DNA of 64,000 nt from JAJYQH01 sp036261615 (GCA_036261615.1 DATAKK010000055.1:13623-77622), one strand, 5' to 3'; positions 22,958-34,040 are shown, counted from the first letter of the stretch. Program-made: numbers and translations. The notes: generated by a model not told the origin, from the letters alone.

Positions 22958-24325
22958 ATGACAGCGACGCCTGCCGTCCCCTCCACCGCCCTGCTCACCG
23001 ACCACTACGAACTCACGATGGTCAGGGCCGCCATGGCCTCGGGCACCGCCGAGCGCCGCAGTGTCTTCGAGCTGTTCGCCCGTCGCCTGCCCGAGGGACG
23101 CCGCTACGGGGTGGTGGCCGGGGTCGGCCGGGCACTGGACGCGATCGAGGCGTTCCGCTTCGACGACGCGAGCGTCGAGTTCCTCCAGCGGGCCGGGATC
23201 GCCGACGACGGCTTCGCCCAGTGGCTGTCCGACTACCGCTTCACCGGGTCGGTGCAGGGCTACGCCGAGGGCGACATGTACTTCCCGGGCTCCCCGCTGC
23301 TGATGGTTGAGGGAACCTTCGCCGAGGCCTGCCTGCTCGAGACCGTGCTGCTGTCCATCTACAACCACGACTCGGCCATCGCCTCCGCGGCGTCCCGCAT
23401 GACGCTTGTGGCCGAGGGCCGGCCGTGCATCGAGATGGGCGCGCGCCGCACGCACGAGGAGGCCGCGGTGGCCGCGGCCCGGGCGGCGTACATCGCCGGC
23501 TTCGCCGGGACATCCGACCTCGCTGCCGGCCAGCGGTACGGCATCCCGACCCTCGGGACCGCCGCCCACTCGTTCACCTTGCTGCACGACAGCGAGGCGG
23601 AGGCGTTCCGGGCCCAGCTCGCGAGCTTCGGCGAGGACACCACCCTGCTCGTCGACACCTACGACGTCGAGCAGGCCGTGCGCACCGCGGTGGAGCTCAC
23701 CGGCGGCCGGATCGGTGCCATCCGCCTCGACTCGGGCGACCTCGCCGACTACGCGGGACGGGTCCGGCAGCTGCTCGACGAACTGGGGGCGACGAAGACC
23801 CGCATCATCGTCACCTCCGACCTCGACGAGTGGCAGATCGCTGCGCTGCGCGGCGCCCCCATCGATGGGTTCGGGGTCGGCACCTCGGTCGCCACCGGGT
23901 CCGGGCACCCGACGTGCGGGTTCGTCTACAAGCTGGTGGCCCGCGCGACGTCGGACGCCGCGGACGCCCCGCTCGAGCCGGTGGCCAAGAAGTCGACCGG
24001 CAAGGGCACCGTGGGAGGGAAGAAGTACGCCCTGCGCCGCCGCGACCGTGACGGCGTCGCGGAGGCCGAGCTCGTCGGCATCGGCGCCCCGCCCGACCAC
24101 GACGGGGACGACCGGCCGCTCATCGTCGACCTCATCCGCGACGGCGAGGTCGTGGGCCGGGAGAGCCTCGCCGACGCCCGCGCGCGGCACGAGCGGGCGC
24201 GGGCCGAACTGCCCCTCGCCGCGGAGCGCATCTCCAAGGGCGAAGCGGCGATCCCCACGTACATCCTCGAGGCCGACGGCGCCGAACTGCCCAACCCCTA
24301 CGCCAAGGGGCCCGCGAACATCTGA
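22958..24325 (+). CDS. pncB: Nicotinate phosphoribosyltransferase
   Basis: A 455-aa NAD-salvage enzyme joining nicotinate and PRPP. LLTDHYELTMVRAAMASG, FELFARRLPEGRRYGVVAG, the substrate-site GARRTHEEAAVAAARAAYIAG, and the phosphate-binding IRLDSGDLADYAGRVRQLLDE (key Asp-Ser-Gly) are intact, with GFGVGTSVATGSGHPTCGFVYKL near the C-terminal third. Leaderless start: TAGGCT then 6 nt then ATG. Divergent from clpS. Confidence 0.95.
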   Translation: MTATPAVPSTALLTDHYELTMVRAAMASGTAERRSVFELFARRLPEGRRYGVVAGVGRALDAIEAFRFDDASVEFLQRAGIADDGFAQWLSDYRFTGSVQGYAEGDMYFPGSPLLMVEGTFAEACLLETVLLSIYNHDSAIASAASRMTLVAEGRPCIEMGARRTHEEAAVAAARAAYIAGFAGTSDLAAGQRYGIPTLGTAAHSFTLLHDSEAEAFRAQLASFGEDTTLLVDTYDVEQAVRTAVELTGGRIGAIRLDSGDLADYAGRVRQLLDELGATKTRIIVTSDLDEWQIAALRGAPIDGFGVGTSVATGSGHPTCGFVYKLVARATSDAADAPLEPVAKKSTGKGTVGGKKYALRRRDRDGVAEAELVGIGAPPDHDGDDRPLIVDLIRDGEVVGRESLADARARHERARAELPLAAERISKGEAAIPTYILEADGAELPNPYAKGPANI

Positions 24326-24330
24326 GGGCG

Positions 24331-24349
24331 AGCGGCGGCGTCCGCCGCT
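24331..24349. terminator. Hairpin between convergent pncB and malQ
   Basis: AGCGGCGG-CGT-CCGCCGCT is a perfect 8-bp stem with a 3-nt loop, immediately after the pncB stop and before the malQ stop. It is a likely bidirectional terminator, though no U-tract follows. Confidence 0.55.
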
Positions 24350-24372
24350 GATGGCGTACGGGGCGAACCGGG

Positions 24373-26517
24373 TCAGTGGCCGGGAAGGTTCTCGAAGCCG
24401 TTCATCACCGCCGCGAGCCGGGCGGCCCGCTCGCTGGTGAACACCTTCTCGAGCGGAAGCGGGTGACCGTCGGGTCCGCTGAGCGGAACCCGCCAGTTCG
24501 GGTACTCGTCGATCGTGCCCGGCTGGTTCTGGGTGATCCGGTCGCCCACGGCGTCGGTGAGCGCGGCGTTGAGCACCTTCGAGGGCGTGGCGGTGAGCAT
24601 CCGGTGCATCGCCAGGACGATCTGCTCGACGTCGTCCTCGTCGCGGGCCAGGAAGCCGCGCTCGCGCAGGTAGCCGATCAGCCGCTGCTGCTCGTCGGCG
24701 GAGAACCGCAGCTCGTCCTCGAGGCTCTCGGTGAGCAACCCCAGCCGGTCGCGGAGCCGCACGTGGTCGCCGGCGAGGTAGCCGGCCGTGGGCGGCAGGT
24801 CGTGGGTGGTGACGGAGGCGAGGCAGTACTCGCGCCAGGTCTCCGGGGGGCGCACGTGCCCGGAGTCGTCGTTCTCGAACCACATGACGCTCGTGCCGAG
24901 CAGGCCCCGGCTGCTGAGGTAGTCGCGCACCCACGGCTCGACGGTCCCGAGGTCCTCGCCGACGACGAGGGCGCCGACCCGCTTGGCCTCCAGGGCGAGG
25001 ATGCCGATGAGCGCGTCGTGGTCGTAGCGCACGTAGGTGCCGTCGACGGGCGTGTGGCCGTTCGGGATCCACCACAGGCGGAACAGGCCGATGATGTGGT
25101 CGACGCGCAGGCCACCGGAGTGCCGCAGCATGCCGTTGACCATGGCCCGGAACGGCGCGTAGGCGAGCTCGGCGAGCCGGTCGGGACGCCAGGGCGGCTG
25201 GCCCCAGTCCTGCCCGATCTGGTTGAACGCGTCCGGAGGGGCACCCACGGTGACCCCGTTGGCGAAGACGTCGTGCATCATCCACGTGTCGGCGGCCGCG
25301 GCGTTGACCCCGACGGCCAGGTCGCTGACGATGCCCAGCGGCATGCCGGCGTCCAGGGCGGCCTGCTGGGCGGTCGACAGCTGCGTGTCGGCGATCCACT
25401 GCAGCCACTTGTAGAAGCGGATCCGGCGCAGGTTGTCGCGGTGGAACTCGGCGACCGCGGGGGCCGAGGGACGCCGCAACTCCTCCGGCCACTCCCGCCA
25501 GTCGCTGCCGTGCTCCTCGTAGAGCACGCACCAGGTGGCGAAGTCGCGCAGGCTGCGTCCCTGACGGCGGATGAAGTCGTCGAAGGCCATCTGCCGGGCC
25601 GGACGCAGCCCCGCGGCGTAGACGATCTCGAGCGCGGCGCGCTTGGCGAGCCACGACTCGTTGCGCCGGATCTGCAGGGTGCCGGACAGCTCGTCGGCGA
25701 GGTCGTTCTTGAGCGTGGCGATGACCTTGCGGTCGGCCTCGGACAGCCCCGCGTACTCGGGGATCGCCTCGGGACGGATGTACATGGGGTTCACGTACAT
25801 GCGGCTCGACGGCAGGTAGGGCGACGGCTCCATGGGCGCGGCGGGCTGGGCCGCGTGCAGCGGGTTGATGAGGACGTACCCGGCGAACTGCTGGGTGCGT
25901 GACCAGACGGCGAGGTCGGCGAGGTCGGTGAGGTCGCCGATGCCCCACGAGTCGTCCGATCGCACCGAGTACAGCTGGGTGGCGTAGCCCCACGTGCGGC
26001 GTCCGCCCATCGACTCGGGCAGCCCGAGGAAGCGGGGGGTGACGATGAGTGACGACTCGACCTCGCGGTCGTCCGAGCGCAGCACGAGGCGGTGGTAGCC
26101 GAGGGGCAGGGTGTCGGGCAACCGGAACGTCCCCTCACCGACCCACTGGCCGTCGACCCAGCGGTCGGGGGTGTCGTTGACCCACGACTCGGCCGGAACC
26201 GTGCCGCCGTTCTCGAGTCGCACGGTCACCTCGGCGCGATGGCCCGCGGGGACGTGCACGCTGACCCAGCCGTACTCACCTTCGACGGTGACCACGCAGG
26301 GGGGCAGCGCCCGCCGCCACGGCTTGAGCCGCTGCTCCTCGAGCGCCTGGGCCGACTTCTGCGGGTCGGACGCGTCGACCTCCAGCGCCGCCAGCACCTG
26401 GCGCACGGTTTCGTCACTGACGACGGTGTGACGGCCCTTCCAATCCCAGAACTCGCGAGCGATGCCGAAGTGGGCCGCCAACTCGTCGAGGTTCCGGTCG
26501 TGGTCTGTGTCGCTCAT
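24373..26517 (-). CDS. malQ: 4-alpha-glucanotransferase (amylomaltase)
   Basis: A 714-aa GH77 enzyme that transfers glucan chains between maltodextrins and glycogen. It has an N-terminal extension of ~160 residues (beta-rich, HVPAGHRAEVTVRLENGG) as in other actinobacterial MalQ. The barrel starts near WGYATQLYSVRSDDSWGIGD. Catalytic segments are GGLRVDHIIGLFRLWW (nucleophile Asp), VVGEDLGTV (acid Glu) and SVTTHDLPPTAGYL (third Asp). No other glycogen genes are adjacent. Confidence 0.93.
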   Translation of the reverse strand: MSDTDHDRNLDELAAHFGIAREFWDWKGRHTVVSDETVRQVLAALEVDASDPQKSAQALEEQRLKPWRRALPPCVVTVEGEYGWVSVHVPAGHRAEVTVRLENGGTVPAESWVNDTPDRWVDGQWVGEGTFRLPDTLPLGYHRLVLRSDDREVESSLIVTPRFLGLPESMGGRRTWGYATQLYSVRSDDSWGIGDLTDLADLAVWSRTQQFAGYVLINPLHAAQPAAPMEPSPYLPSSRMYVNPMYIRPEAIPEYAGLSEADRKVIATLKNDLADELSGTLQIRRNESWLAKRAALEIVYAAGLRPARQMAFDDFIRRQGRSLRDFATWCVLYEEHGSDWREWPEELRRPSAPAVAEFHRDNLRRIRFYKWLQWIADTQLSTAQQAALDAGMPLGIVSDLAVGVNAAAADTWMMHDVFANGVTVGAPPDAFNQIGQDWGQPPWRPDRLAELAYAPFRAMVNGMLRHSGGLRVDHIIGLFRLWWIPNGHTPVDGTYVRYDHDALIGILALEAKRVGALVVGEDLGTVEPWVRDYLSSRGLLGTSVMWFENDDSGHVRPPETWREYCLASVTTHDLPPTAGYLAGDHVRLRDRLGLLTESLEDELRFSADEQQRLIGYLRERGFLARDEDDVEQIVLAMHRMLTATPSKVLNAALTDAVGDRITQNQPGTIDEYPNWRVPLSGPDGHPLPLEKVFTSERAARLAAVMNGFENLPGH

Positions 26518-26575
26518 GTTCTTCCGTTCCTCGGTGACCGGATGCAGCCTAGCGGGGGGCGGCGACCTCCACGTG

Positions 26576-27358
26576 CTACCTGCGGATCACCTGAGTGCGC
26601 GCGGCAAGGTCATGCAGTCCCTGCCGGGTGCTCGAGAACGCGGGCCACAGCACGGCGACGAGCGAGACGATCGGCAGCGCGAAGAGCACCGACTTGACCA
26701 CGCCCCGGATGGCGCACATCCCCCACGTGAGCGGCTGGTCGGCCCTCCCGGCGGGGACGACCCGCAGGTTGAGGGCCCGCTGCCCGAGGGAAGCGTGGAG
26801 GAACCGGTAGAGAACAGTGAAGTAGAGCGCGGCGATGAGGGTCTCGGCCGACGTGATGAGCAGCGACCAGCCGAGCAGGCCGGACTCGTTGAGCAGCTGC
26901 AACAGCTGGCTCGGACCCATCTGCGGGTCGGCGGCCACGCTCGACGCGACACCGTTGGCGAGGTCGCTCACCCGCGACCAGATCGGCGCCAGCAGCAACC
27001 GGTCGAGGAGATAGAGCGCGAGGGAGTCGATCGCATAGCCGAGGGCCCGCATCCACCAGCCCGCGACCGCGATCCCCCGGGGCGCCTCCGCTTGTTGCCA
27101 CCCCGCCTGGGCGTGCACCCATTCGGCGGACGACTGCGGGGCGAACCGGGTGCCGACGGGGCGGGCCGCGCCGGGGCCGGGACCCCCGGGAACCGCGGGG
27201 CGGGCGGCGTCCGGGACCGTCGGGGCGGTCATGGGCGGCGGCGCGACGGGACGCAGGTTCGCGGTCCAGGCCGACCCGTCCCAGTACCGCTCCTCCCCCG
27301 ACCCCGCGGGGTCGGGATACCACCCCATGGGAGGGAGTGGGCCGGGCGATGAGCTCAT
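26576..27358 (-). CDS. DUF2510 + RDD domain membrane protein
   Basis: A 260-aa protein. Residues ~12-35 (GWYPDPAGSGEERYWDGSAWT) form a DUF2510 repeat. A Pro/Ala-rich linker leads to an RDD domain (about 105-260) with Arg-Asp-type motifs (WWMRALGYAIDSLALY), three to four hydrophobic helices and GQRALNLRVVP. RDD proteins are membrane proteins, some linked to ion exchange; the function here is unknown. ATG at 27358 has AAGGAG at ideal spacing. Confidence 0.82.
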   Translation of the reverse strand: MSSSPGPLPPMGWYPDPAGSGEERYWDGSAWTANLRPVAPPPMTAPTVPDAARPAVPGGPGPGAARPVGTRFAPQSSAEWVHAQAGWQQAEAPRGIAVAGWWMRALGYAIDSLALYLLDRLLLAPIWSRVSDLANGVASSVAADPQMGPSQLLQLLNESGLLGWSLLITSAETLIAALYFTVLYRFLHASLGQRALNLRVVPAGRADQPLTWGMCAIRGVVKSVLFALPIVSLVAVLWPAFSSTRQGLHDLAARTQVIRR

Positions 27359-27468
27359 GGGGGCTCCTTGTGAGCGGACGGTGGCTGGCGCGCCGTGAGG
27401 ACAACTCACTATGCCACGGCGAGCCGTCAGCCCTCGGGCGAGGGTCACCAGCGGACCGGCGGCGGCGC

Positions 27469-28914
27469 TCACGCCTCGTTGCGGACGGGGGTCTCGCGAG
27501 GCGGCAGGGGGTCGCGGCCGTCGGCGTCCGCGTGCGCCTCGTGCACGACGCGACCGATCCGCCGGCTCACGAGCACCCCGAGCAGGGCGGCGACCAGGCC
27601 GACGGCGAACACGGCCCCGAAGGTGTGGGACGCCGGCGCGCGCGGGTGGAGGACGGCGAAGACCACTCCCGCCAGACCCCCGAGCAGGCTGGTGCCGAGA
27701 CCGTCGCCCACCTGGAGCGAGGAGGAGTTGCGACCCAACGACCTCACCGGCGACAGGGTCATCACGGCGAGGGCGCTGCTCGCCGTCGCCAGGCCCATGC
27801 CGAGCCCGGCGAGGATCCATCCGAGCGCCGGGACGACCAGCGGCAGGCCGGGGAAGCGCGCGAACGCGGTCACCAGGGCCAGGCCCGCGGCGAGGTGGCA
27901 GACGCCGAGCGTCACCATGAGGTCCCGCCGCCAGGTGAGCCAGGTGCGTGACTGGAGCCACGAGCCGGTCATCCAGCCGACGGCGCCGACGGTGAGCGCG
28001 AGCCCCGCGCGGGTGAGGCTCATCCGGCGCTGTTCCACGAGCATGAGCGGCAGGAACGCCTCCGAGGCGAAGAACCCGCCCGCGAACAGCAGGCGCGCCC
28101 ACACGACCGCGACCAGACCGCGGCCGAGCGTGAGGAAGCCGGCGGGCATGAGCCGCGGGACGCCGGCCACCAACGCCACCGCGGCGGTCACACCGACGGC
28201 CACCCCTTCGGCACCGCGGACGGTGCCGGCGTACTGGACGCCGGCCACACCGACCCCGGTGAGCAGGGCTGCCCACACCGGCACGGGGGGCGGCTCCCCC
28301 GCCCCGGCCTGCTCGACGGCCTCCGCCGCAGGGACCTCGTCGAGCCGCATCCGTCGCAGCGCCGGGGCGACGATCGCCATCGCGGCCACCATCACCGGCA
28401 CGACCGACCAGAACACCCAGTGCCACGACAGCCGGTCGGTGATCCAGCCGGCGACGAACGGTCCGACGAACGCCGGGAAGGTCCAGCAGACCGAGACCCA
28501 GGTCATGATCCGGGCGCGCCCCAGAGGGGGGTAGGCGCGGGCGACGACCACCATGAACGCGAGGTTGAACGTGCCGCCGCCCACCCCCTGCCCGAACCGG
28601 GCGACGATGAGCGCCGGCATCGACCAGGCCGAGCCGGCGGCGAGCAGCCCGACGATGAACAGCGCCTGTCCGGCGAGCAGCGGCCGCACCGGTCCGATCC
28701 GGTCGACCACCCGTCCCGAGATCGCGGTGGCGATCACCATGCCGAGCACGAACATCGTGAACACCCAGGCGTAGAGGTTGATCCGGCCCAGTTCCTGGCC
28801 CGCGCGGGGCATCGCGGTGGCGACGGCCACCGACTCGAACGCGACCGCGAGCACGCTGGTGAGCAGGCCCACGAGCAGCAGGCGCGGCGTCGAGGGCCCC
28901 GGCTGCGTCGTCAC
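27469..28914 (-). CDS. MFS transporter
   Basis: A 481-aa major facilitator with about 12-14 hydrophobic segments. Residues after ~20 (AFESVAVATAMPRAGQELG) and ISGRVVDRIGPVRPLLAGQ (the loop 2-3 motif A region) match drug-type MFS proteins of the EmrB/QacA class. The substrate is unknown. The GTG at 28914 is chosen because conservation begins soon after; a longer N-terminal frame overlaps the divergent DUF3039 gene. The short acidic/basic C-tail is cytoplasmic. Confidence 0.85.
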   Translation of the reverse strand: MTTQPGPSTPRLLLVGLLTSVLAVAFESVAVATAMPRAGQELGRINLYAWVFTMFVLGMVIATAISGRVVDRIGPVRPLLAGQALFIVGLLAAGSAWSMPALIVARFGQGVGGGTFNLAFMVVVARAYPPLGRARIMTWVSVCWTFPAFVGPFVAGWITDRLSWHWVFWSVVPVMVAAMAIVAPALRRMRLDEVPAAEAVEQAGAGEPPPVPVWAALLTGVGVAGVQYAGTVRGAEGVAVGVTAAVALVAGVPRLMPAGFLTLGRGLVAVVWARLLFAGGFFASEAFLPLMLVEQRRMSLTRAGLALTVGAVGWMTGSWLQSRTWLTWRRDLMVTLGVCHLAAGLALVTAFARFPGLPLVVPALGWILAGLGMGLATASSALAVMTLSPVRSLGRNSSSLQVGDGLGTSLLGGLAGVVFAVLHPRAPASHTFGAVFAVGLVAALLGVLVSRRIGRVVHEAHADADGRDPLPPRETPVRNEA

Positions 28915-29067
28915 GCCCCCATCCGACCACACACGGGGACACGAGGAGTAGTCGGACGTCCGGCCGGGGAGGCGGAACCCTAGGGCGTGTCCCCGCCCGG
29001 CGCCGGCCGAAAATCGCGGGCGGGCATCCCTGGGGCGGGTCGCGACGCGCGTCTTACACTCGGAGCC

Positions 29068-29328
29068 ATGAGCCAGCAGCTTGCCCCCGGAGCCCAGACC
29101 GTCGTCGACGAGCGCATCGTCGCCGAGGAGGACGGCGATCACGACCGGTTCTCCCATTACGTGCCGAAGGCGAAGCTCACCGAGGCGCTCGTGATGGGCA
29201 CGCCGGTCGTCGCCCTCTGCGGCAAGGTCTGGGTGCCGTCCCGCAACCCCGACAAGTACCCGGTGTGCCCCGAGTGCAAGGAGATCTGGGAGTCCCTCCA
29301 GCCCGGAGCCGGAAAGAACGGCGCCTGA
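29068..29328 (+). CDS. DUF3039 family protein
   Basis: An 86-aa soluble protein of an actinobacteria-specific family. The core FSHYVPKAKLTEALVMGTPVVALCGKVWVPSRNP leads to a CPECKEIW segment; with the Cys of VALCG it could bind one metal ion. Function is unknown. TACACT lies 7 nt before ATG, so the mRNA is probably leaderless. The stop overlaps the next start by 1 nt (TGATG). Confidence 0.88.
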   Translation: MSQQLAPGAQTVVDERIVAEEDGDHDRFSHYVPKAKLTEALVMGTPVVALCGKVWVPSRNPDKYPVCPECKEIWESLQPGAGKNGA

Positions 29329-29732
29329 TGCTCTGCCACATCGCGATCGCCTCCGAGTGGGACGCCGCGCAGGCCGGCGGCTGCTACGACCGCTCCACTC
29401 GCGCGACGTCGATCGCCGAGGTGGGGTTCATGCACGCCAGTGACTCCTACGAACAGGCGTCCCGGGTGTTGCGCTACCTCTTCGGCGACGTGGACGAGCC
29501 CCTCGTGCTGCTCGACCTCGACACCGCGGAGATCGCGCGCGCCGGACTGGTGATCCGCCACGAGTCGGTGTCGCCGAAGGATCCCGCCTCGGAGAAGTTC
29601 CCCCACATCTACGGGGGACCGCTTCCGCTCACCTGCGTCCGGCGGGTGCAGCGGTTCGAGACGGCCGACGCGCTCCTGGCCGTACTGGACGCCGGCGAGT
29701 CCCCGCTTCCGAACTCCAACTCCGCGGCCTGA
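29328..29732 (+). CDS. DUF952 family protein
   Basis: A 134-aa protein with the DUF952 pattern: LCHIAIASEWDAAQAGGCYDRST at the N-terminus, EVGFMHASDSYEQASRVL, VLLDLDTAEI, and FPHIYGGPLPLTCVRRV. This small fold resembles ADP-ribosyltransferase-like or glutathione-S-transferase-associated proteins, but no activity is known. It is coupled to DUF3039 by a TGATG overlap. Confidence 0.85.
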   Translation: MLCHIAIASEWDAAQAGGCYDRSTRATSIAEVGFMHASDSYEQASRVLRYLFGDVDEPLVLLDLDTAEIARAGLVIRHESVSPKDPASEKFPHIYGGPLPLTCVRRVQRFETADALLAVLDAGESPLPNSNSAA

Positions 29733-29753
29733 CCCGGGCCGCTGTCGCCGGAA

Positions 29754-29819
29754 TCTGCGTCACCTGCCATACCCCCTCCCGTGAGGGCGGGGTATGGCAG
29801 GTGAGGTCAATTTCGCAGA
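29754..29819. repeat. Intergenic hairpin repeat, copy B (likely bidirectional terminator)
   Basis: TCTGCG (29754-29759) and CGCAGA (29814-29819) form the ends. Inside, CACCTGCCATACCCC (29761-29775) pairs perfectly over 15 bp with 29789-29803. It lies between convergent DUF952 and ahcY and is the most perfectly paired of the four copies. Confidence 0.8.
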
Positions 29820-29843
29820 AGAGCCCGGGGAGGGGCGGACCGC

Positions 29844-31271
<1,428 letters not shown>

Positions 31272-31319
31272 GGCGGCGAGCTTACTGCCCCGCTACCGGC
31301 CCCCTCACCTCGTCGCTGC

Positions 31320-31760
31320 TCAGGCGGCGGTGGCGGCGATGTGCGTGAGCGCGAGGTCGTAGCCGCCGAGGCCCAGCCCGACGATGACGCCCGTCGCGTA
31401 CCGCGACACCACCGAGTGGTGGCGGAACTCCTCGCGCCGGTGGATGTTCGAGATGTGCACCTCGATGACCAGCGGCACCTGCGCGACGGCGTCCGCGATG
31501 GCGATCGAGTAGTGGCTCCACGCGGCAGGATTGAGCACGACCGGGATCGAGGCGTCGGCAGCCTCGTGCAGCCACGTGACCAGTTCGCCCTCGTGGTCGG
31601 TCTGTCGCACCTCGACGTCCAGCCCGAGCCCGGCACCGGTGCCGACGAGGTGGTCCACCAACTGGTCGTGGGTGACGGACCCGTAGATCTGGGGCTCCCG
31701 GCGTCCGAGCCGCCCCAGGTTGACGCCGTTGAGCACGAGCACCCGCCGCAGTTCACTCAT
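31320..31760 (-). CDS. aroQ: 3-dehydroquinate dehydratase, type II
   Basis: A 146-aa shikimate-pathway enzyme. VLNGVNLGRLGRREPQIYG carries the catalytic Arg/Tyr loop. NPAAWSHYSIAIADA and EVHISNIHRREEFRHHSVVSRYATGVIVG (substrate His/Arg) complete the type II pattern. It stands alone between ahcY and the cation efflux gene. Leaderless: TAGGGT, 7 nt, ATG. Confidence 0.95.
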   Translation of the reverse strand: MSELRRVLVLNGVNLGRLGRREPQIYGSVTHDQLVDHLVGTGAGLGLDVEVRQTDHEGELVTWLHEAADASIPVVLNPAAWSHYSIAIADAVAQVPLVIEVHISNIHRREEFRHHSVVSRYATGVIVGLGLGGYDLALTHIAATAA

Positions 31761-31802
31761 GGCTCGGACCCTATCCGTCAGCGCCCGCCCCGGGCCACCT
31801 GC

Positions 31803-32783
31803 TCACTCGTCGGCAGGAGCGGCCGGCCGGTAGTCCTCGCGGTAGATGTCCGGCTCGAGGTAGAGGGCGCTGACCCGGGGCTCGGCGGCCCGGATGCGGA
31901 CCTCGGCCCCGTCGATGATCTCGGCGACCCGGCGGGCCGACTCGGTGGGCTCGACCGCGATCTTGGCGGCCAGCAGCACCTCCTCAGGCCCGATGTGCAT
32001 GGTCTTGAGGTGGATGATCCGCTCGACGCCCGGGCTGCCGACGATCGCCTCGGTCATTCTCGCGACGGCCTGCGGCGAGGCCGATTCGCCGATGAGCAGG
32101 CTGCGGATCTCGATGCCCAGGGTGATGGCCACCGCGATGAGCAATAGACCGATGAGCGCGGTGCCGATGACGTCGAAGATCGGGTCACGGGTCAGCAGCG
32201 TCATGCCGACGCCGAACAGGGCGAAGACGAGGCCGATGAGCGCGGCGGAGTCTTCGAGCAGGACGACGGGCAGCTCGGGCGCCTTGGTGGCCCGGATGAA
32301 CCGGTGCCAGGGCATCCCTCGGCGCCTGGGGTTGGACTCGCGCATCGCAGTGCGCAGGCTGGTGCTCTCGGCGACGGCCGCGAGCACCAGCACCACGAGC
32401 GGGACCCACCACCAGCGGGAGTCGAGCAGTTCGTCGGGAGCGCCCGAGCGGGCATGCTGCCACTTGCTGTACGCCTCGAAGAGGGCCGACACGCCGCCGA
32501 CGCTGAACAGGATCACCGCGACGAGGAACGCGCTCACGTAGCGGGCCCCGCCGTAGCCGAACGGGTGCTCGGCGTCCGGCTTCTGCGTCGCGTGCCGCCC
32601 GCCCCACAGCAGCAGCACCTGGTTGGCCGTGTCGGCGACCGAGTGGATCGACTCGGCGAGCATCGACGAGGCGCCGGTGAGCAGCCAGGCGAGGAACTTG
32701 GTCAGCGCGATCGCGAGGTTGGCGGTCATCGCCGCCAGCACGGCCACCCGGCTGGAGCCCTCATGGGCCTGGTCAGAACTCAT
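31803..32783 (-). CDS. Cation diffusion facilitator family transporter
   Basis: A 326-aa efflux protein with about six membrane segments and a cytoplasmic C-terminal domain. Helix 2 has SSMLAESIHSVADTANQVLL, with the His/Asp metal-site pattern of CDF proteins. Another site is VLLEDSAALIGLV in helix 5. Exported metals are usually zinc, manganese or iron. The gene starts inside the SIS gene's last codons, with GAAGGA before ATG, so the two are coupled. Confidence 0.9.
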   Translation of the reverse strand: MSSDQAHEGSSRVAVLAAMTANLAIALTKFLAWLLTGASSMLAESIHSVADTANQVLLLWGGRHATQKPDAEHPFGYGGARYVSAFLVAVILFSVGGVSALFEAYSKWQHARSGAPDELLDSRWWWVPLVVLVLAAVAESTSLRTAMRESNPRRRGMPWHRFIRATKAPELPVVLLEDSAALIGLVFALFGVGMTLLTRDPIFDVIGTALIGLLLIAVAITLGIEIRSLLIGESASPQAVARMTEAIVGSPGVERIIHLKTMHIGPEEVLLAAKIAVEPTESARRVAEIIDGAEVRIRAAEPRVSALYLEPDIYREDYRPAAPADE

Positions 32784-33837
32784 CTCGTCCTTCCGCTCGT
32801 CCGAGCCCGATGGCGAGGTAGGCCGCCCCGAACAGCCCGTGCACGAGCAGCGCGGCGTAGGTGGCCACCGGACGGCCGCCGCCGTCTCCGCGGACGACGC
32901 ATACCCGCACGTCGTGGGCGGCGGCCAGAGCAGCCAGCATGCCACGGTCGCGGCGCACGGACGGGCTGTCGGACTCCTCGTCGAGCAGCACCAGCACCGG
33001 ACGGGTGGGTTCGTCGGGCCCGTCGACGGGGTCGGCGAACGGGTCGCGCGGGTGTGCCGCCTCGACGAGCGGGGCGAGGTCGCTGGCGTCCGCGGCCAGG
33101 GCGGGGCGACCGCCGGCGAGCCGCAGCGCCTCGGCGATCCGCCGGCTGGCCCGGGCGGACAGCACCGAGCCGCCCCACACGAGCGGGAGCGCGTCGGCGA
33201 GCCCGAGCGCGAGGTCCTTCGCGGGGTTGTGGGCGAGGTCGACGTGCGGCGAGCACTGCTCGGCGACGGCGTCCACCGCCTGGGCGACGACCTCCGGGCG
33301 CACCACCGGCCCGAGGTCGAGCGCGTGCAACCACTCGAGCATGCACACCGCGGTGGCGAGGGGATCCCTGATGGTCACCGGCAGCAGCAGCGTCGACCGG
33401 GACGCCGCCTGCTCGGCCACCGGGGAGTCGGGAGCCGCCGCGACGAGCAACCGGGCGCCGCGACGGCGCGCCTCGGACACGATCGACTGGAGCCCGGGGT
33501 GCGACCCGGTCGAGGCGAGCACCACGACGAGGTCGAGCGGGCCCACCCACCCGGGCAGCGAGTCGAACGGCCAGGCGACCAGCGGCACCGGGCACACCGG
33601 CTCGAGCACCGCGCGGATCAGCCGGGACTCCCCGCCGACGACGATCACGCCGCGCGGGCGGCGTCCGGCGTCGAAGGACCCCAGCAGGCCCTGGGCGGTA
33701 CCCGCGGCTGCCATCCCGGCGGCGGTCATCCGGATCCGGGCGCCCGTCGAGGCGATCCAGCGCAACTGGCCGTCGGCCGCGGCCAGCGCGACGGGGTCCT
33801 CGAGCCGCGCATCGTCGAACCCGCCGGCGTCCGGCAT
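32773..33837 (-). CDS. SIS-domain protein, TobH / phosphohexose isomerase-like
   Basis: A 354-aa protein with sugar-isomerase (SIS) folds: GVIVVGGESRLIRAVLEPV and VVVLASTGSHPGLQSIVSEARRRGARLLVAA. It matches the actinobacterial TobH/bifunctional phosphoglucose-phosphomannose isomerase group by position between a Trm112-like gene and a metal efflux gene, downstream of manB. The usual catalytic Glu/His residues are not clear, so isomerase activity is uncertain; a regulatory or structural role is possible. It starts 2 nt after the Trm112-like stop. Confidence 0.7.
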   Translation of the reverse strand: MPDAGGFDDARLEDPVALAAADGQLRWIASTGARIRMTAAGMAAAGTAQGLLGSFDAGRRPRGVIVVGGESRLIRAVLEPVCPVPLVAWPFDSLPGWVGPLDLVVVLASTGSHPGLQSIVSEARRRGARLLVAAAPDSPVAEQAASRSTLLLPVTIRDPLATAVCMLEWLHALDLGPVVRPEVVAQAVDAVAEQCSPHVDLAHNPAKDLALGLADALPLVWGGSVLSARASRRIAEALRLAGGRPALAADASDLAPLVEAAHPRDPFADPVDGPDEPTRPVLVLLDEESDSPSVRRDRGMLAALAAAHDVRVCVVRGDGGGRPVATYAALLVHGLFGAAYLAIGLGRAEGRDEF

Positions 33838-33839
33838 GG

Positions 33840-34040
33840 TCAGCTCCGCTGCTCGCCGGGACGCCGGGCCTCGTCGATCAGCAGCACCGGGATCCCGTCA
33901 CGAACCGGGTAGGCGAGACCGCACGCCGGAGAGGCGCACACGAGTTCCTGGCTGTCGTAGTCGACCGCGAACTTGCTGTGGCAGGCCGGGCAGGCAGCGA
34001 TCTCCAGGAACTCGGGTGACAGGTCCATCGTTTCACTCAT
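33840..34040 (-). CDS. Trm112-like zinc-ribbon protein
   Basis: A 66-aa protein: ACPACHSKF and LVCASPACGLAYPVRDGIPVLL form a four-Cys knuckle fold of the Trm112/YcaR type. Such proteins activate methyltransferases or act as small chaperones; the partner is unknown here. ATG at 34040 has GAGGAA 6 nt upstream. It is 93 nt downstream of manB. Confidence 0.88.
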   Translation of the reverse strand: MSETMDLSPEFLEIAACPACHSKFAVDYDSQELVCASPACGLAYPVRDGIPVLLIDEARRPGEQRS